This document shows positions 1-9,154 of a stretch of 64,000 nucleotides of DNA, piece after piece. This stretch comes from Arenimonas caeni (GTDB lineage: Bacteria > Pseudomonadota > Gammaproteobacteria > Xanthomonadales > Xanthomonadaceae). The position numbers and the translations under genes were made by a program. How positions within the stretch are numbered: the stretch's first letter is position 1; each line of letters starts with the position of its first letter. Location: positions 124,001 through 188,000 of the forward strand of contig NZ_KZ679085.1 of the NCBI RefSeq assembly GCF_003024235.1, in the 5' to 3' direction. The notes beneath the pieces are model-generated. The model saw nothing but the letters and a program-made list of their open reading frames with translations. It was not told the DNA's origin and ran no database searches.

Positions 1-110
1 TCTTCTGGCCCACATTTAATGTGGCCGACATGGCCATCGTCATCGGGGCGGTGGCGATCGCGGCAAACGGCCTGATGCGACCGAAGTCCTCGCAAGGACA
101 GTCGTTTTGA
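1..110 (+). CDS. lspA: Lipoprotein signal peptidase, C-terminal fragment (cut by window edge)
   Basis: The frame starting at base 3 reads through to a TGA at 108-110 and encodes 35 residues beginning FWPTFNVADMAIVIG. The FNVAD motif, with its catalytic Asp, followed by a last hydrophobic helix and a short basic tail, is the C-terminal signature of LspA, the inner-membrane aspartic protease that removes lipoprotein signal peptides. The rest of the gene lies left of the window. It sits directly upstream of a czc-type efflux locus. Extra lspA copies are known companions of cadmium/zinc resistance genes, so this is probably an accessory island copy rather than the housekeeping gene. That is an inference from context. 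Confidence 0.8.
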   Translation, partial: FWPTFNVADMAIVIGAVAIAANGLMRPKSSQGQSF

Positions 111-338
111 GGGGTTTCTCGGCACGCCGGATGCGGCGGCGGCCTGGCATCGGCTGCGCTGTCGGCTCCGGGCGACCGTGGAGCCCCCTGAGAGCACTCA
201 CGCCCGCGATGTCTTTCAAGCTCTCCGGACTCTCATGTCTCCTGAACGCGACGCGGCGTGGCGAGGGGAATGAAATTGTGTAACCCCACCGCAGTCAGGT
301 ACGCTTTCGCATCAATGCGCATGTCCCCTCCCCTGCTT

Positions 339-704
339 ATGGTCCGACTTCGCGCATCCGCGCGCGTGGCCGCGTGGGTGCTGTTGGTTTTCTTGCTCAA
401 GGTGGGCATGGTCGCTGCCTGCACAGTAGATGAGATGCAGGACAACACTTGGGGTGTGGCGAGCACCGAGATGATGGCGACGAACGCCGCGATGTCGACG
501 GATAATCCGGATGGGGACGCTCCATCGTCGGTCCTGTCGCACGTTGCGGGCGGTTGTCTGGATTGTCATTGTCACCATGCGGCGGCGTTGCCGCCCGTAA
601 TGGTCACCCTGGCGGGTCCGCCAGCGATGACGCGGCGCGTTTTACCCTCTATTGCCATGCCTATCGGCGTGGTGCGCAACGAACTGCGCCCTCCCATTCT
701 CTGA
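339..704 (+). CDS. Small exported Cys/His-rich protein, CzcI-like
   Basis: This is a short protein of about 121 residues if it starts at ATG 339. Earlier in-frame starts at 273 (preceded by GAGGGG) and 315 are possible. From 339 the N-terminus is a classic signal or membrane segment (MVRLRASARVAAWVLLVFLL). The mature part has a metal-ligand cluster CLDCHCHH near residue 80 and ends in ELRPPIL. It precedes czcC by about 65 bp. CzcI-type proteins occupy this position in czc operons and are thought to modulate the response to metal in the periplasm. The assignment rests on size, position, export signal and Cys/His content rather than on a firm family motif. Confidence 0.55.
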   Translation: MVRLRASARVAAWVLLVFLLKVGMVAACTVDEMQDNTWGVASTEMMATNAAMSTDNPDGDAPSSVLSHVAGGCLDCHCHHAAALPPVMVTLAGPPAMTRRVLPSIAMPIGVVRNELRPPIL

Positions 705-768
705 GCCCCTCATTTTCGCTCCCTGACGCCGACGCGTCAGGGTCGACGTGTGCTCAGAGGATGTTTCC

Positions 769-2061
769 ATGCGTTTGATTACTACCCCGCGACGCCTGCG
801 CGTCGCGTCGTTGCCGATGATTGTCCTGCTCTTGGCAGGCGCGTTGGCCGCGCCCGCCCATGCTGCCGCGCCCGCTGCCTCTCCCATCGCACTGCGCGAC
901 GCGGTGACCGCGGCTTGGCGCGCCCATCCCAGTGCGCGGGCGACCGAAGCCACCCTGGCCGCCGCCCGCGCCCGCGCCGATGCCGCCGGCCGCCCGCTCT
1001 ACAACCCCGAGCTCGAATTCTCGGCCGATGACGAAGGGACAGACCGCACCACCACCGCGGGGGTCAGTCTCGCGCTGGACCTAAGCGGCAAGCGCCGTGC
1101 CCGGCGGGATGCGGCGGCGTCGCAGTTGGACGTTGCCGTGGCCCAGGCCCGGCTAAGCCGACGTGATTTCGTGGCCGCTTGGCTGGTGGGCTGGGCCGAC
1201 TGGCAGAGCGCCTCGCGACGCGTGCAGCAAGGCGAGCAACGCCTGGCGCTGATCTCCCGATTCGCCGATCTGGCCGACAAGCAGTTCGGCGTCGGCGACA
1301 TCTCGTCCCTCGAGCGGGACCTGGCCCGACTGGCCCGCGACGAAGCCGAGGCGGAACAAGCGGCCCTGCTGGCGGAAGCCGCCGCGGCCGAGGAAGCCTT
1401 CCGAAACGTGGGCGGGCAGCCGGACGCCATTGCCGCGGCCCCGGAGTGGTCGCAGGCGCTACCGGACGTCACGCCGGCGCCCGTGACCTGGGAGGCGTTG
1501 CCGGAATGGCAGATCGCGCAGGCCCAGTCGGAAGGGGCAGCACGTCAGGTCACCGTCGCCCAGCTCGACCGTATCCCGGACCCGACGCTCGCTCTCACCG
1601 GCGGCCGTATCGACTTCGGTCCGGCCTCGGACAATGTGGTGGGCGTGTCGCTCAGCGTCCCGCTGTTCGTGCGCAACCCCTACCGGGCCGAAGTCGTGGC
1701 CGCGCTCGCCGATGCGGACGCGGCGGCGGCCCAGGCCGATCTGGCGCAGACCCAGTTGGCCTCGCGGGCCCAGCGCACGGCGGCCAGCTACGCCGCGGTA
1801 CGTCGGGCGTTTGCCCGCTGGCGCCAAAGCACCGGCACCGATGTCGACCAACGTGCCGAGCTGCTGGAACGACTCTGGCGCGCCGGCGAGCTCTCGACCG
1901 CCGACTACCTGCTGCAGCTCAAGCAGACCCTGGATACCGCCCTTGCCGGCGCCGCGCTGGAAGGCCAGCTCTGGCGCCGCGCCACCGACTACCTCGCCGC
2001 CACCGGCCAGCTCGAAGCTTGGCTCGGAATGAATGACGCGACTGGAGAAACTTCCCAATGA
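769..2061 (+). CDS. czcC: CzcC-family outer membrane factor of an RND metal efflux pump
   Basis: This 430-residue TolC/OMF-family protein forms the outer-membrane channel of the tripartite efflux system with the following two genes. A signal peptide ends near AAPAHAAAPA, followed by Ala-rich long helices typical of OEP repeats (LRDAVTAAWRAHPSARATEA, then the second half beginning around YRAEVVAALADADAAAAQ). I chose ATG 769 over the upstream GTG at 748 because an AGAGG ribosome site lies at 756-760 and the signal peptide then begins cleanly. The stop overlaps the czcB start (ATGA), so the two are translationally coupled. Length matches CzcC proteins. Confidence 0.85.
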   Translation: MRLITTPRRLRVASLPMIVLLLAGALAAPAHAAAPAASPIALRDAVTAAWRAHPSARATEATLAAARARADAAGRPLYNPELEFSADDEGTDRTTTAGVSLALDLSGKRRARRDAAASQLDVAVAQARLSRRDFVAAWLVGWADWQSASRRVQQGEQRLALISRFADLADKQFGVGDISSLERDLARLARDEAEAEQAALLAEAAAAEEAFRNVGGQPDAIAAAPEWSQALPDVTPAPVTWEALPEWQIAQAQSEGAARQVTVAQLDRIPDPTLALTGGRIDFGPASDNVVGVSLSVPLFVRNPYRAEVVAALADADAAAAQADLAQTQLASRAQRTAASYAAVRRAFARWRQSTGTDVDQRAELLERLWRAGELSTADYLLQLKQTLDTALAGAALEGQLWRRATDYLAATGQLEAWLGMNDATGETSQ

Positions 2062-3242
2062 ACCCGAAAAATTACCTGTTGATTCCCGCCGGTGCGGTCC
2101 TGGTCCTGTCCTTGGCAGGATGCGGTGCCGAGCCCGGCGCGACGCCTGCACCCGAGGCTGCTGCCGCCGGCTCGAGCGCACCCCGCGGTGAGGAAGCTGA
2201 GCATGACGACGAGGCGGGCCAGGAAGAAGCCGGCCACGACGAGGCCGGCCCGGAGCCGGTTCGCATGGACGCGGCCGCGCTGGAAGCCGCTGGTATCAAG
2301 CTGGCGACCTTGGATGCGCGATCCCTGAGCGAACCGCTGCAGGCCCCGGGCGAGGTCGTGGACAACGCCTACGGCACCACCCTGATCACCCCCCGGGTCG
2401 AGGCCCTGGTAGTGCGCCGCCACGCCAAGTTGGGCGATGAGGTGGCCGCAGGCGCGCCACTGGTGACGCTGTCTTCCGTGGAAGTGGCGCAAGCCCAAGG
2501 GGCGCTGGCGATCGCCGAACAGGATTGGAAGCGCGTGCAGTCCCTGGGCCGCGAGGCCGTGTCGGGCCGCCGCTACCAGGAAGCCCAGGTCACCGTCGAG
2601 CAGGCACGGGCGACGGCGCGGGCCTACGGCTTGCCTGGCACGGCCACGGGCCGGTCCAACGGCGAGTTCACGCTGACCGCCCCGCACGCCGGCCGGTTGA
2701 CCGAGGACGCTTTCGTCGTCGGCGAGCGGATCGAGCCCGGCCGCACGCTGTTCCGCTTGGTCGATGAGTCGGTGGTGTGGGTGGATGCCACGCTGCCGGC
2801 CGAACAAGCCCGCCGCATCGCCCTCGACAGCACCGCGCAGGTGGTGCTGGGCGAGGTGCGACTGCCCGGCAAGGTGGTGCAGCGCGCCCACCGCACCTCC
2901 GAGAACACCCGGACGGCGCTGGTGCGAATTGAAGTAGCGAACGAGGGCGATCGCCTGCACGGCGGCGACTACGTCGAGGTCTATCTCGATGCGGGCGGTG
3001 GCAGCGACCCGCAGCTGGCGGTGCCGACGGCAGCGCTGGTGCAGTTGGAGGGCGAGAACGTCGTCTTCAAGGAGACCGACGGCGCGCTGGCGCCCGTGGC
3101 GGTCCGTCCCGGCCCGGTGGTCGGCGACCAAACCGTCATCGCCGACGGCCTGGCCATTGGTGACCGGGTGGTCGTGGAGGGCGCCTACGTGCTCAAGGCG
3201 CAGATGCTCAAGGCGCAGATGGGAGAAGGTCATGGTCATTGA
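2058..3242 (+). CDS. czcB: CzcB-type periplasmic adaptor (HlyD/MFP family), lipoprotein
   Basis: A 394-residue membrane-fusion protein that couples the RND pump to the outer-membrane channel. The N-terminus carries a lipobox (VLSLAGCG), so it is probably lipid-anchored in the inner membrane. Residues of about 35-65 form an acidic, His-containing segment (EHDDEAGQEEAGHDEAG) that could bind metal before the adaptor fold. The barrel-sandwich hybrid and coiled-coil parts follow (VVRRHAKLGDEVAAGAPLVT; EQARATARAYGLPGTATG), and a C-terminal MP domain ends in GEGHGH. It overlaps czcC by 4 bp and is separated from czcA by 30 bp. Substrate probably Zn/Co/Cd or Ni; not determinable from this gene alone. 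Confidence 0.85.
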   Translation: MNPKNYLLIPAGAVLVLSLAGCGAEPGATPAPEAAAAGSSAPRGEEAEHDDEAGQEEAGHDEAGPEPVRMDAAALEAAGIKLATLDARSLSEPLQAPGEVVDNAYGTTLITPRVEALVVRRHAKLGDEVAAGAPLVTLSSVEVAQAQGALAIAEQDWKRVQSLGREAVSGRRYQEAQVTVEQARATARAYGLPGTATGRSNGEFTLTAPHAGRLTEDAFVVGERIEPGRTLFRLVDESVVWVDATLPAEQARRIALDSTAQVVLGEVRLPGKVVQRAHRTSENTRTALVRIEVANEGDRLHGGDYVEVYLDAGGGSDPQLAVPTAALVQLEGENVVFKETDGALAPVAVRPGPVVGDQTVIADGLAIGDRVVVEGAYVLKAQMLKAQMGEGHGH

Positions 3243-3272
3243 CGCGCGCGTCGTCGAGCGCGGAGGTGCGCC

Positions 3273-6200
3273 ATGCTGAACCGCCTGGTTGAACTCTCCC
3301 TTCGCTACAAGTTCCTGGTCCTGATCATCTTCGCCGTCGTGGCCTTCCTCGGCCTGCGAGCGGTTCGCGATGTCCCCATCGACGCCTTCCCGGATGTGAC
3401 GCCGGTCCAGGTGAATATCTATACCGAATCGCCGGGCCTGGCCGCCGAGGATGTCGAGCTGCTGCTGACCACGCCGGTGGAGTCGGCGTTGGCGGGCCTG
3501 CCGAAAGTGCAGGAAATCCGCTCGGTAAGCCTGTTTGGCCTCTCCTACGTGTCCGTCTACTTTGAGGACGACATGGAGATCTACTTCGCTCGCCAGCTGG
3601 TGAATGAGCGACTGCAGGAAATCGGCGACCGCCTCCCCGAGGGCTACGGCAAGCCCAGCATGGGCCCGAACAGTTCGGGCCTGGGCCAGGTCTTCTGGTA
3701 CACCGTCGAGCGCGCCCCGGGCGTAAGCAAGGAACAAATCACCGACATGGACCTGCGCACCTGGCAGGAGTGGACGGTGCGCCTGATCCTGCGCACGGCG
3801 CCGGGCGTGGATGACGTCAGTTCCTGGGGCGGCGGCGAGCGCGAGTACCAGGTCCGGATCGATCCGCAGCGGCTGTACGCCCGGGGCCTGGGCTTTGCCG
3901 ACGTGATTGCGGCCCTGCCGGCCAACAACGGCCAGGTCGGCGGCAACGTGATGGACGTGGGTCGCGAACAGTACCTGGTGCGGGGTCTGGGCCTGCTGTC
4001 CTCGACCGAGGACATCGGCGCGATCGTGCTCAAGTCCGAGGACGGTGTGCCGGTCTATATGCGCGACGTCGCCCGGATCATCGAGTCGCCGGCGCCGCGC
4101 TTTGGCGCGGTGACCCGCGATGGCGAAGAAGTCGTGCTGGGCATGGCCCTGTCCCGCATTGGCGAGAACGCCAAGGACGTGGTCGAGGCGGTCAAGGCCA
4201 AGCTGTCCACCGTCCAGGACGCGCTGCCCGAAGGCATGGTGGTACGCCCGGTCTACGAGCGCACCGATCTGGTCAACAAGGCGGTGGGCACCGCGACCCG
4301 TGCCCTGATCGAGGGCTCGATCCTGGTGGCGATCGTGCTGTTCCTGTTCCTGGGCGAGCTGCGCTCGGCCTTGGTGGTGATCGTGACCCTGCCGCTGGCG
4401 ATGCTGATGGCCTTCATTGGCATGGGTCAGTTCGGCTTGTCGGCCAACCTGATGTCCCTGGCCGGCCTGGCCATAGGCATCGGCATGATGGTGGACGGCG
4501 CCGTGGTGATGGTGGAGAACGCCTACCGCATCATGGCCGAGCGACATACCCACGGCGAAAAGGTCGACCGGACCTCGGCGGTGCTGGCGGCGGCCAAGGA
4601 AGTGGCCAATCCCATCTCGTTTGCGATCCTGATCATCATCGTGGTGTTCCTGCCGCTGTTCAGCCTCGAGGGCCTGGAGGGCAAGCTGTTCAAGCCCATG
4701 GCCTTCACCATCGCGTTCGCGATGGCGGGCTCGATGCTGCTGAGCCTGACGCTGATCCCGGTCCTGGCGGCCATGATCCTCAAGCCCAAGGAAGAGAAGG
4801 ACACCCGCCTGGTGGCCTTCCTCAAGCGTCGCTACCGCCCGCTGCTGGAACGGGCCCTGTCCGCCAAACGCGCCGTGGTGATCACGGCTTCCGTGGCGCT
4901 GGTGCTGGCCTTGGGCCTGTTCCCGTTCCTGGGCAAGGAGTTCATGCCCCAGTTGCAGGAGGGTTCGATCATGTGGCGGGTGACGGGCATCCCGTCGACG
5001 TCCCTGGATGAGTCGATCCGCACCAGCAATGTCATTGCCGAGGCCTTCAAGAAGTTCCCGGAAGTGGAGACGACGCTCGCCATGATCGGCCGCGCCGAAA
5101 AGGGCGAGACCGCCGACGTCAACTACATGGAGATCTACACGGCGCTGACCCCCGAGGAGGACTGGACCACCGGCCGCTCGATCAAGGAACTCGAGGAAGC
5201 CATGCAGGAGACGCTGGAGGAGGTCGTGCCCAACGTGGTGCCAGGCTACACCCAGCCGATCCAGATGCGCGTCGAAGAGCTGATCTCCGGCGTGCGCGCG
5301 ACCCTCGCGCTCAAGCTCTACGGCGAGGATCTGGGCGAACTTGATCGCATCAGTAGTCAGCTAAAGCCGGTTCTTGCCGGTATCGACGGCGTGGCGGACC
5401 TGTCGCTGGAAGCGAATGTCGGCAAACCGCAGATCCGCATCGAGGTGGATCGGGCCGAGCTGGCCCGGCACGGCATGAACGCCGAGGAGGTCCTGACCAT
5501 CGTGCGCAATGGCCTGGGCGGTGAGCCGGTCAGCGTCCTGCTGGACGGGGTGCGGCGGTTCGACATCTCCGTGCGCCTTGATGACGGAACGCGCAGCTCG
5601 GTCGAAGCGCTGCGACGGATCCCGCTCAAGGCCGCGTCGGGAGCGCTGGTGCCGCTTTCCGAGGTTGCGACGGTATCCGTCGCCGAGGGCTATTCGTTCA
5701 TCCGTCGCGAGCAGCTGCAGCGCTATGCCGTGATCCAGATGGATGTACGGGGCCGGGACGTCGATGGCTTCGTGGCCGATGCGACGGCCGCGATCAAGTC
5801 GCAGGTGGACCTGCCGCCCGGCTACTGGATCGAGTGGGGCGGTGCGTTCGAGAACCAGCAGCGGGCCTTGGCCAAGCTGAGCCTGATCGTGCCGATCACG
5901 ATCTTCTTCATCTTCGTGCTGCTGTACACCGCGTTCAACTCGATCAAGTTCGCGGCCCTGATCCTGGCCAACGTGCCCTTCGCGACCATCGGCGGCCTGC
6001 TGGCCTTGTTCCTGACCGGCCAGTACCTGTCGGTGCCCTCGGCCATCGGGTTCATCGCGGTGTTCGGCGTAGCCATGCTCAACGGCATCGTGCTCGTGAG
6101 TTTCCTGAACGAGCAGCGCGAACGTGGGCTCTCGGTGCGTGAGGCGGTGCTGCAAGGCACGGCCCTGCGGCTGCGCCCGGTGCTGATGACCGCAAGCGTA

Positions 6201-6386
6201 GCGATCCTGGGCCTGGTGCCGATGCTGATCTCCAGTGGCGTCGGCGCCGAGACGCAGCGCCCGTTGGCCACCGTCGTGGTGGGCGGCCTGCTCAGCGCCA
6301 CCCTGCTGACCCTGTTCCTGCTGCCCGTGCTCTACGAGTGGCTGGAAACCCGCGCCGAACGCAAGAACCCGGAGGCCACGCCATGA
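3273..6386 (+). CDS. czcA: CzcA-family heavy-metal RND efflux transporter
   Basis: A 1037-residue HME-RND proton/metal antiporter, full length for the family, with the standard layout: TM1 (RYKFLVLIIFAVVAFLGL), a periplasmic porter loop, TM2-6 (RALIEGSILVAIVLFLFLGE onward), a second porter loop and TM8-12. The intramembrane TM4 motif reads GIGMMVDGAVVMVENAYR. The proton-relay Asp of the DGA part is kept, but the first acidic residue of the canonical DFG element of Zn/Co/Cd pumps is Gly here. The substrate may therefore differ from CzcA proper. The stop overlaps the next gene by ATGA. It sits in the czcCBA-PII order seen in many environmental proteobacteria. Confidence 0.9.
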   Translation: MLNRLVELSLRYKFLVLIIFAVVAFLGLRAVRDVPIDAFPDVTPVQVNIYTESPGLAAEDVELLLTTPVESALAGLPKVQEIRSVSLFGLSYVSVYFEDDMEIYFARQLVNERLQEIGDRLPEGYGKPSMGPNSSGLGQVFWYTVERAPGVSKEQITDMDLRTWQEWTVRLILRTAPGVDDVSSWGGGEREYQVRIDPQRLYARGLGFADVIAALPANNGQVGGNVMDVGREQYLVRGLGLLSSTEDIGAIVLKSEDGVPVYMRDVARIIESPAPRFGAVTRDGEEVVLGMALSRIGENAKDVVEAVKAKLSTVQDALPEGMVVRPVYERTDLVNKAVGTATRALIEGSILVAIVLFLFLGELRSALVVIVTLPLAMLMAFIGMGQFGLSANLMSLAGLAIGIGMMVDGAVVMVENAYRIMAERHTHGEKVDRTSAVLAAAKEVANPISFAILIIIVVFLPLFSLEGLEGKLFKPMAFTIAFAMAGSMLLSLTLIPVLAAMILKPKEEKDTRLVAFLKRRYRPLLERALSAKRAVVITASVALVLALGLFPFLGKEFMPQLQEGSIMWRVTGIPSTSLDESIRTSNVIAEAFKKFPEVETTLAMIGRAEKGETADVNYMEIYTALTPEEDWTTGRSIKELEEAMQETLEEVVPNVVPGYTQPIQMRVEELISGVRATLALKLYGEDLGELDRISSQLKPVLAGIDGVADLSLEANVGKPQIRIEVDRAELARHGMNAEEVLTIVRNGLGGEPVSVLLDGVRRFDISVRLDDGTRSSVEALRRIPLKAASGALVPLSEVATVSVAEGYSFIRREQLQRYAVIQMDVRGRDVDGFVADATAAIKSQVDLPPGYWIEWGGAFENQQRALAKLSLIVPITIFFIFVLLYTAFNSIKFAALILANVPFATIGGLLALFLTGQYLSVPSAIGFIAVFGVAMLNGIVLVSFLNEQRERGLSVREAVLQGTALRLRPVLMTASVAILGLVPMLISSGVGAETQRPLATVVVGGLLSATLLTLFLLPVLYEWLETRAERKNPEATP

Positions 6387-6712
6387 AGCGCATCACTGCC
6401 CTGCTGCACGCCCATCGGATGAGCGACATCGTGCACGCCCTGGAAGCCGCCGGTGAGCGGCGCCTGAGCGTGGTCCAGGCGCGAGGGCTGTTGCAGGCCG
6501 CCAGTGCCCGCGAACAGGACTACTCGGTCGAGCTGGGGGAACGGGTGACCCAGGAGATCCAGCTGGATGTGTTCTGCGAGGACGAGCGGGTCGACGCGAT
6601 CATTGCGTTGATCCGGCAGCACGGCCGCACCGGGCAGGTGAATGCCGGCTGGATCTTCACCAGCTCCATCGACGATGTGCTGCTGATCGACCGGGCGGAC
6701 GTGCCGGCCTAG
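6383..6712 (+). CDS. PII-like small protein linked to the RND pump
   Basis: This 109-residue protein begins at ATG 6383, overlapping the czcA stop, with GGAGG upstream at 6371. The sequence MKRITALLHAHRMSDIVHAL, a Gly/Arg-rich T-loop-like middle and the ending GRTGQVNAGWIFTSSIDDVL match the ferredoxin-like alpha/beta fold of the PII superfamily (compare the GxIGxGKIFV region of GlnB). Proteins of this type are frequently encoded immediately after HME-RND genes. They are presumed trimeric cytosolic sensors or regulators of the pump, but their ligand is unknown. A conserved T-loop uridylylation Tyr is not evident, so it is unlikely to be a nitrogen regulator. Confidence 0.7.
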   Translation: MKRITALLHAHRMSDIVHALEAAGERRLSVVQARGLLQAASAREQDYSVELGERVTQEIQLDVFCEDERVDAIIALIRQHGRTGQVNAGWIFTSSIDDVLLIDRADVPA

Positions 6713-6789
6713 CCCCGCACGACGAAGGCCACGAGGCAGGCGCGCTCCGTCGGAGCGCGCCTGCAGGATCCCCATTCGAGGAATGCCCG

Positions 6790-8787
6790 ATGAGTGATAC
6801 CACGCCACCCCCGGCCGCGAGCGCCGGACACAACCACGATCACGGCAGCGGGGGCCCTTGGGCCGGCCGCGCCGAGATCATTTTTTCGCTGGCCTCCGGC
6901 GCCTTCCTCCTGGCCGGCTGGGCCTGGGGTCGAACACAGGGCGACGGTGCCACCGGTCCCCTCATCCTGCTGCTGCTGGCCTATGCGGCCGGCGGGTTCT
7001 TCACCGTGCGCGAAGCGATCGAGAACCTGCGCCACCGTGAGCTCAAGATCGATTCCCTGATGATCGTGGCGGCCGCGGGCGCCGCGGTCTTGGGCCAATG
7101 GGCCGAGGGCGCCTTGCTGTTGTTCCTGTTCAGTCTCGGCCATGCCCTCGAGAACTACGCGATGGGCCGCGCCCGTCGCGCCATCGAAGCGCTGGCGGCG
7201 TTGCGGCCCGAGACGGCGCTGGTGCGTCGCGGTGACCAGTTGGTCGACGTATCTGTAAACGACCTGGTTATCGGCGATGTCGTGGTGGTCAAGCCCGATG
7301 AACGCGTGGCGGCGGACGGCTTCGTCGTATTGGGCGAGAGCAGCATTGACCAAGCCGCCATCACGGGCGAGAGCGTGCCGGTCGACAAGCGGCCGGTGGT
7401 GGACGTGGCCGAGGCCAGGCAACGCCCTGACGCCGTCGGCCCCGAGCATCGCGTCTTCGCCGGCACCATCAACCAAGGCAAGGTTCTGGAGGTCGAAGTC
7501 ACCCGCCTCGCCAGCCAGAGCACCTTGGCCCGAGTCGTGGAACTGGTGCGTTCGGCGGAGCACCAGAAATCCCCGACGCAGCTGTTCACGGACCGCTTCC
7601 AGAAGATCTTCGTTCCCGCGGTACTGGTCCTGGTGGGCCTGCTGTTGTTCGCCGGGCTGGTGGTGGATGAGCCCTTCAGCGCGACGTTCTACCGCGCCAT
7701 GGCGGTGCTGGTAGCCGCCAGTCCCTGTGCCTTGGCCATCTCCACGCCCAGCGCGGTGTTAAGCGGCGTGGCGCGGGCCGCACGGGGCGGCGTGCTGATC
7801 AAGGGTGGCGGCCCGCTGGAGCGGCTGGGCGTCCTGCACGCGCTGGCTTTCGACAAGACCGGCACGCTGACCGAGGGCCGACCGCAGGTGACGGACGTCA
7901 TGCCCGCTGACGGCGTGACGACGCAGGAACTGTTGAGCGTCGCTATTGCCGTAGAGCGCCTGAGTGACCATCCCTTGGCTGCCGCGGTGGTGCGCGATGG
8001 CCTGGTCCGTCTGGGCTCGCACGCTGTCCCTGAGGCGACGGACCTCGAGAGCCTTACAGGCCGCGGCCTGAAGGCGACCGTGGCCGGCGAGACCGTGCAC
8101 CTGGGCAAGAAGAGCCTGTTCGATGAGCTCGGGGGTGCCGCCGTGCCCGCCGCGCTGAAGACGCGCGTGCTGGACTTGGAGCATCAAGGCCGGACGGTGT
8201 TCGTCGTACGACAGGGAGACCGTTACCTGGGCGCCGTTGGCTTGATGGACACGCCCCGGGAAGCCGCCAAGGCGGTGATGGCCCGACTGCGCGAGCTCGG
8301 CATGACCCGGCTGGTGATGCTCTCGGGCGACAACCAACGGGTCGCCGATGCGGTGGCCGCCAGCGTGGGCATCGACCGGGCGTATGGCGACCTGATGCCA
8401 GAAGACAAGGTCAAGGCGATCCAGGCACTGCGCGCCGAGGGCGAGGTGGCCATGGTGGGCGACGGTGTCAACGATGCGCCCGCACTGGCCAGCGCCTCGG
8501 TTGGAATCGCAATGGGCGCGGCGGGTTCAGATGTCGCGCTCGAGACAGCGGACGTGGCCTTGATGGGCGACAAGCTTGAGCACCTGCCGTTCGTCGTGGG
8601 GTTGAGCCGGCAGACCCGGCGCATCATCCGCCAGAACTTGTGGGCCAGCCTGGGCATGGTGGCCTTGCTCATTCCGGCGACGATCCTGGGCATGAAGATG
8701 GGCGTCGCCGTGCTCTTCCACGAGGGTTCCACCCTCCTGGTCGTGGCGAACGCGCTGCGCCTGCTCGCTTACAGAGACTCCGCGTAA
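6790..8787 (+). CDS. P1B-4-type divalent metal-exporting ATPase (CzcP/CoaT-like)
   Basis: A 665-residue P-type ATPase with no N-terminal metal-binding domain beyond a His-rich start (GHNHDHGSGG). It shows the TGES actuator motif (AAITGESVPVDK), the phosphorylation site DKTGTLTEG and the hinge [10 protein letters not shown]. The sixth transmembrane helix carries SPC (AASPCALAIS) instead of CPC, and the last helix carries HEGSTLLVVANALRLL. Together these define subgroup P1B-4, which exports Co, Zn, Cd or Fe from the cytoplasm. In Cupriavidus, CzcP of this class supports the czc pump. It follows the czc genes by 78 bp with an AGGAATG-type start region, so it is likely the last gene of the divalent-metal block. 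Confidence 0.88.
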   Translation: MSDTTPPPAASAGHNHDHGSGGPWAGRAEIIFSLASGAFLLAGWAWGRTQGDGATGPLILLLLAYAAGGFFTVREAIENLRHRELKIDSLMIVAAAGAAVLGQWAEGALLLFLFSLGHALENYAMGRARRAIEALAALRPETALVRRGDQLVDVSVNDLVIGDVVVVKPDERVAADGFVVLGESSIDQAAITGESVPVDKRPVVDVAEARQRPDAVGPEHRVFAGTINQGKVLEVEVTRLASQSTLARVVELVRSAEHQKSPTQLFTDRFQKIFVPAVLVLVGLLLFAGLVVDEPFSATFYRAMAVLVAASPCALAISTPSAVLSGVARAARGGVLIKGGGPLERLGVLHALAFDKTGTLTEGRPQVTDVMPADGVTTQELLSVAIAVERLSDHPLAAAVVRDGLVRLGSHAVPEATDLESLTGRGLKATVAGETVHLGKKSLFDELGGAAVPAALKTRVLDLEHQGRTVFVVRQGDRYLGAVGLMDTPREAAKAVMARLRELGMTRLVMLSGDNQRVADAVAASVGIDRAYGDLMPEDKVKAIQALRAEGEVAMVGDGVNDAPALASASVGIAMGAAGSDVALETADVALMGDKLEHLPFVVGLSRQTRRIIRQNLWASLGMVALLIPATILGMKMGVAVLFHEGSTLLVVANALRLLAYRDSA

Positions 8788-9154
8788 CGTCGGATGTTTC
8801 GGCGTTGTTAGCTCGCGCCTACGGAAAAGTGCGATGGCTGAGGCACTGCGCGGCGTGTTCTCAATCACCGGCAGGTCCGGGTTCATCGATTCTGTCCCCG
8901 GCGCTGCGCACGGTCATCACTCGGCGGCCCGCCTCAAAGCGACCTTAGTACCCTTGCCCGAGGATACGGCTGCTGCGTGCAATCTGCCGGACATCTGTGC
9001 AATCAGCATGACTATTGCAGTGCCGTCTTGCATCGAACGGCGGGAAGATGCGGCACAACGGACCGCGCAGACTGGCATTGATCTTGCAGCACGACACGCG
9101 CGGGCTGACTAAATCCTTGGCTCGCCCCCCTATCTCTCGTTAAGGAGCCCCCCC
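8788..9154 (+). other. 367-bp intergenic region between the divalent-metal and copper blocks
   Basis: No convincing gene is present. An open frame at 8834-9112 has no ribosome site or recognisable motif and I do not call it. The region must contain the promoter for the Csp gene. AAGGAG at 9141-9146, 8 bp before ATG 9155, is a strong ribosome site. I found no dyad resembling a CueR or CzcR box. Confidence 0.5.

Noticed and set aside
8834..9112. 92-codon frame in the gap before the Csp gene
   Set aside because: No ribosome site, no signal or domain, and biased composition; kept only as part of the intergenic description.
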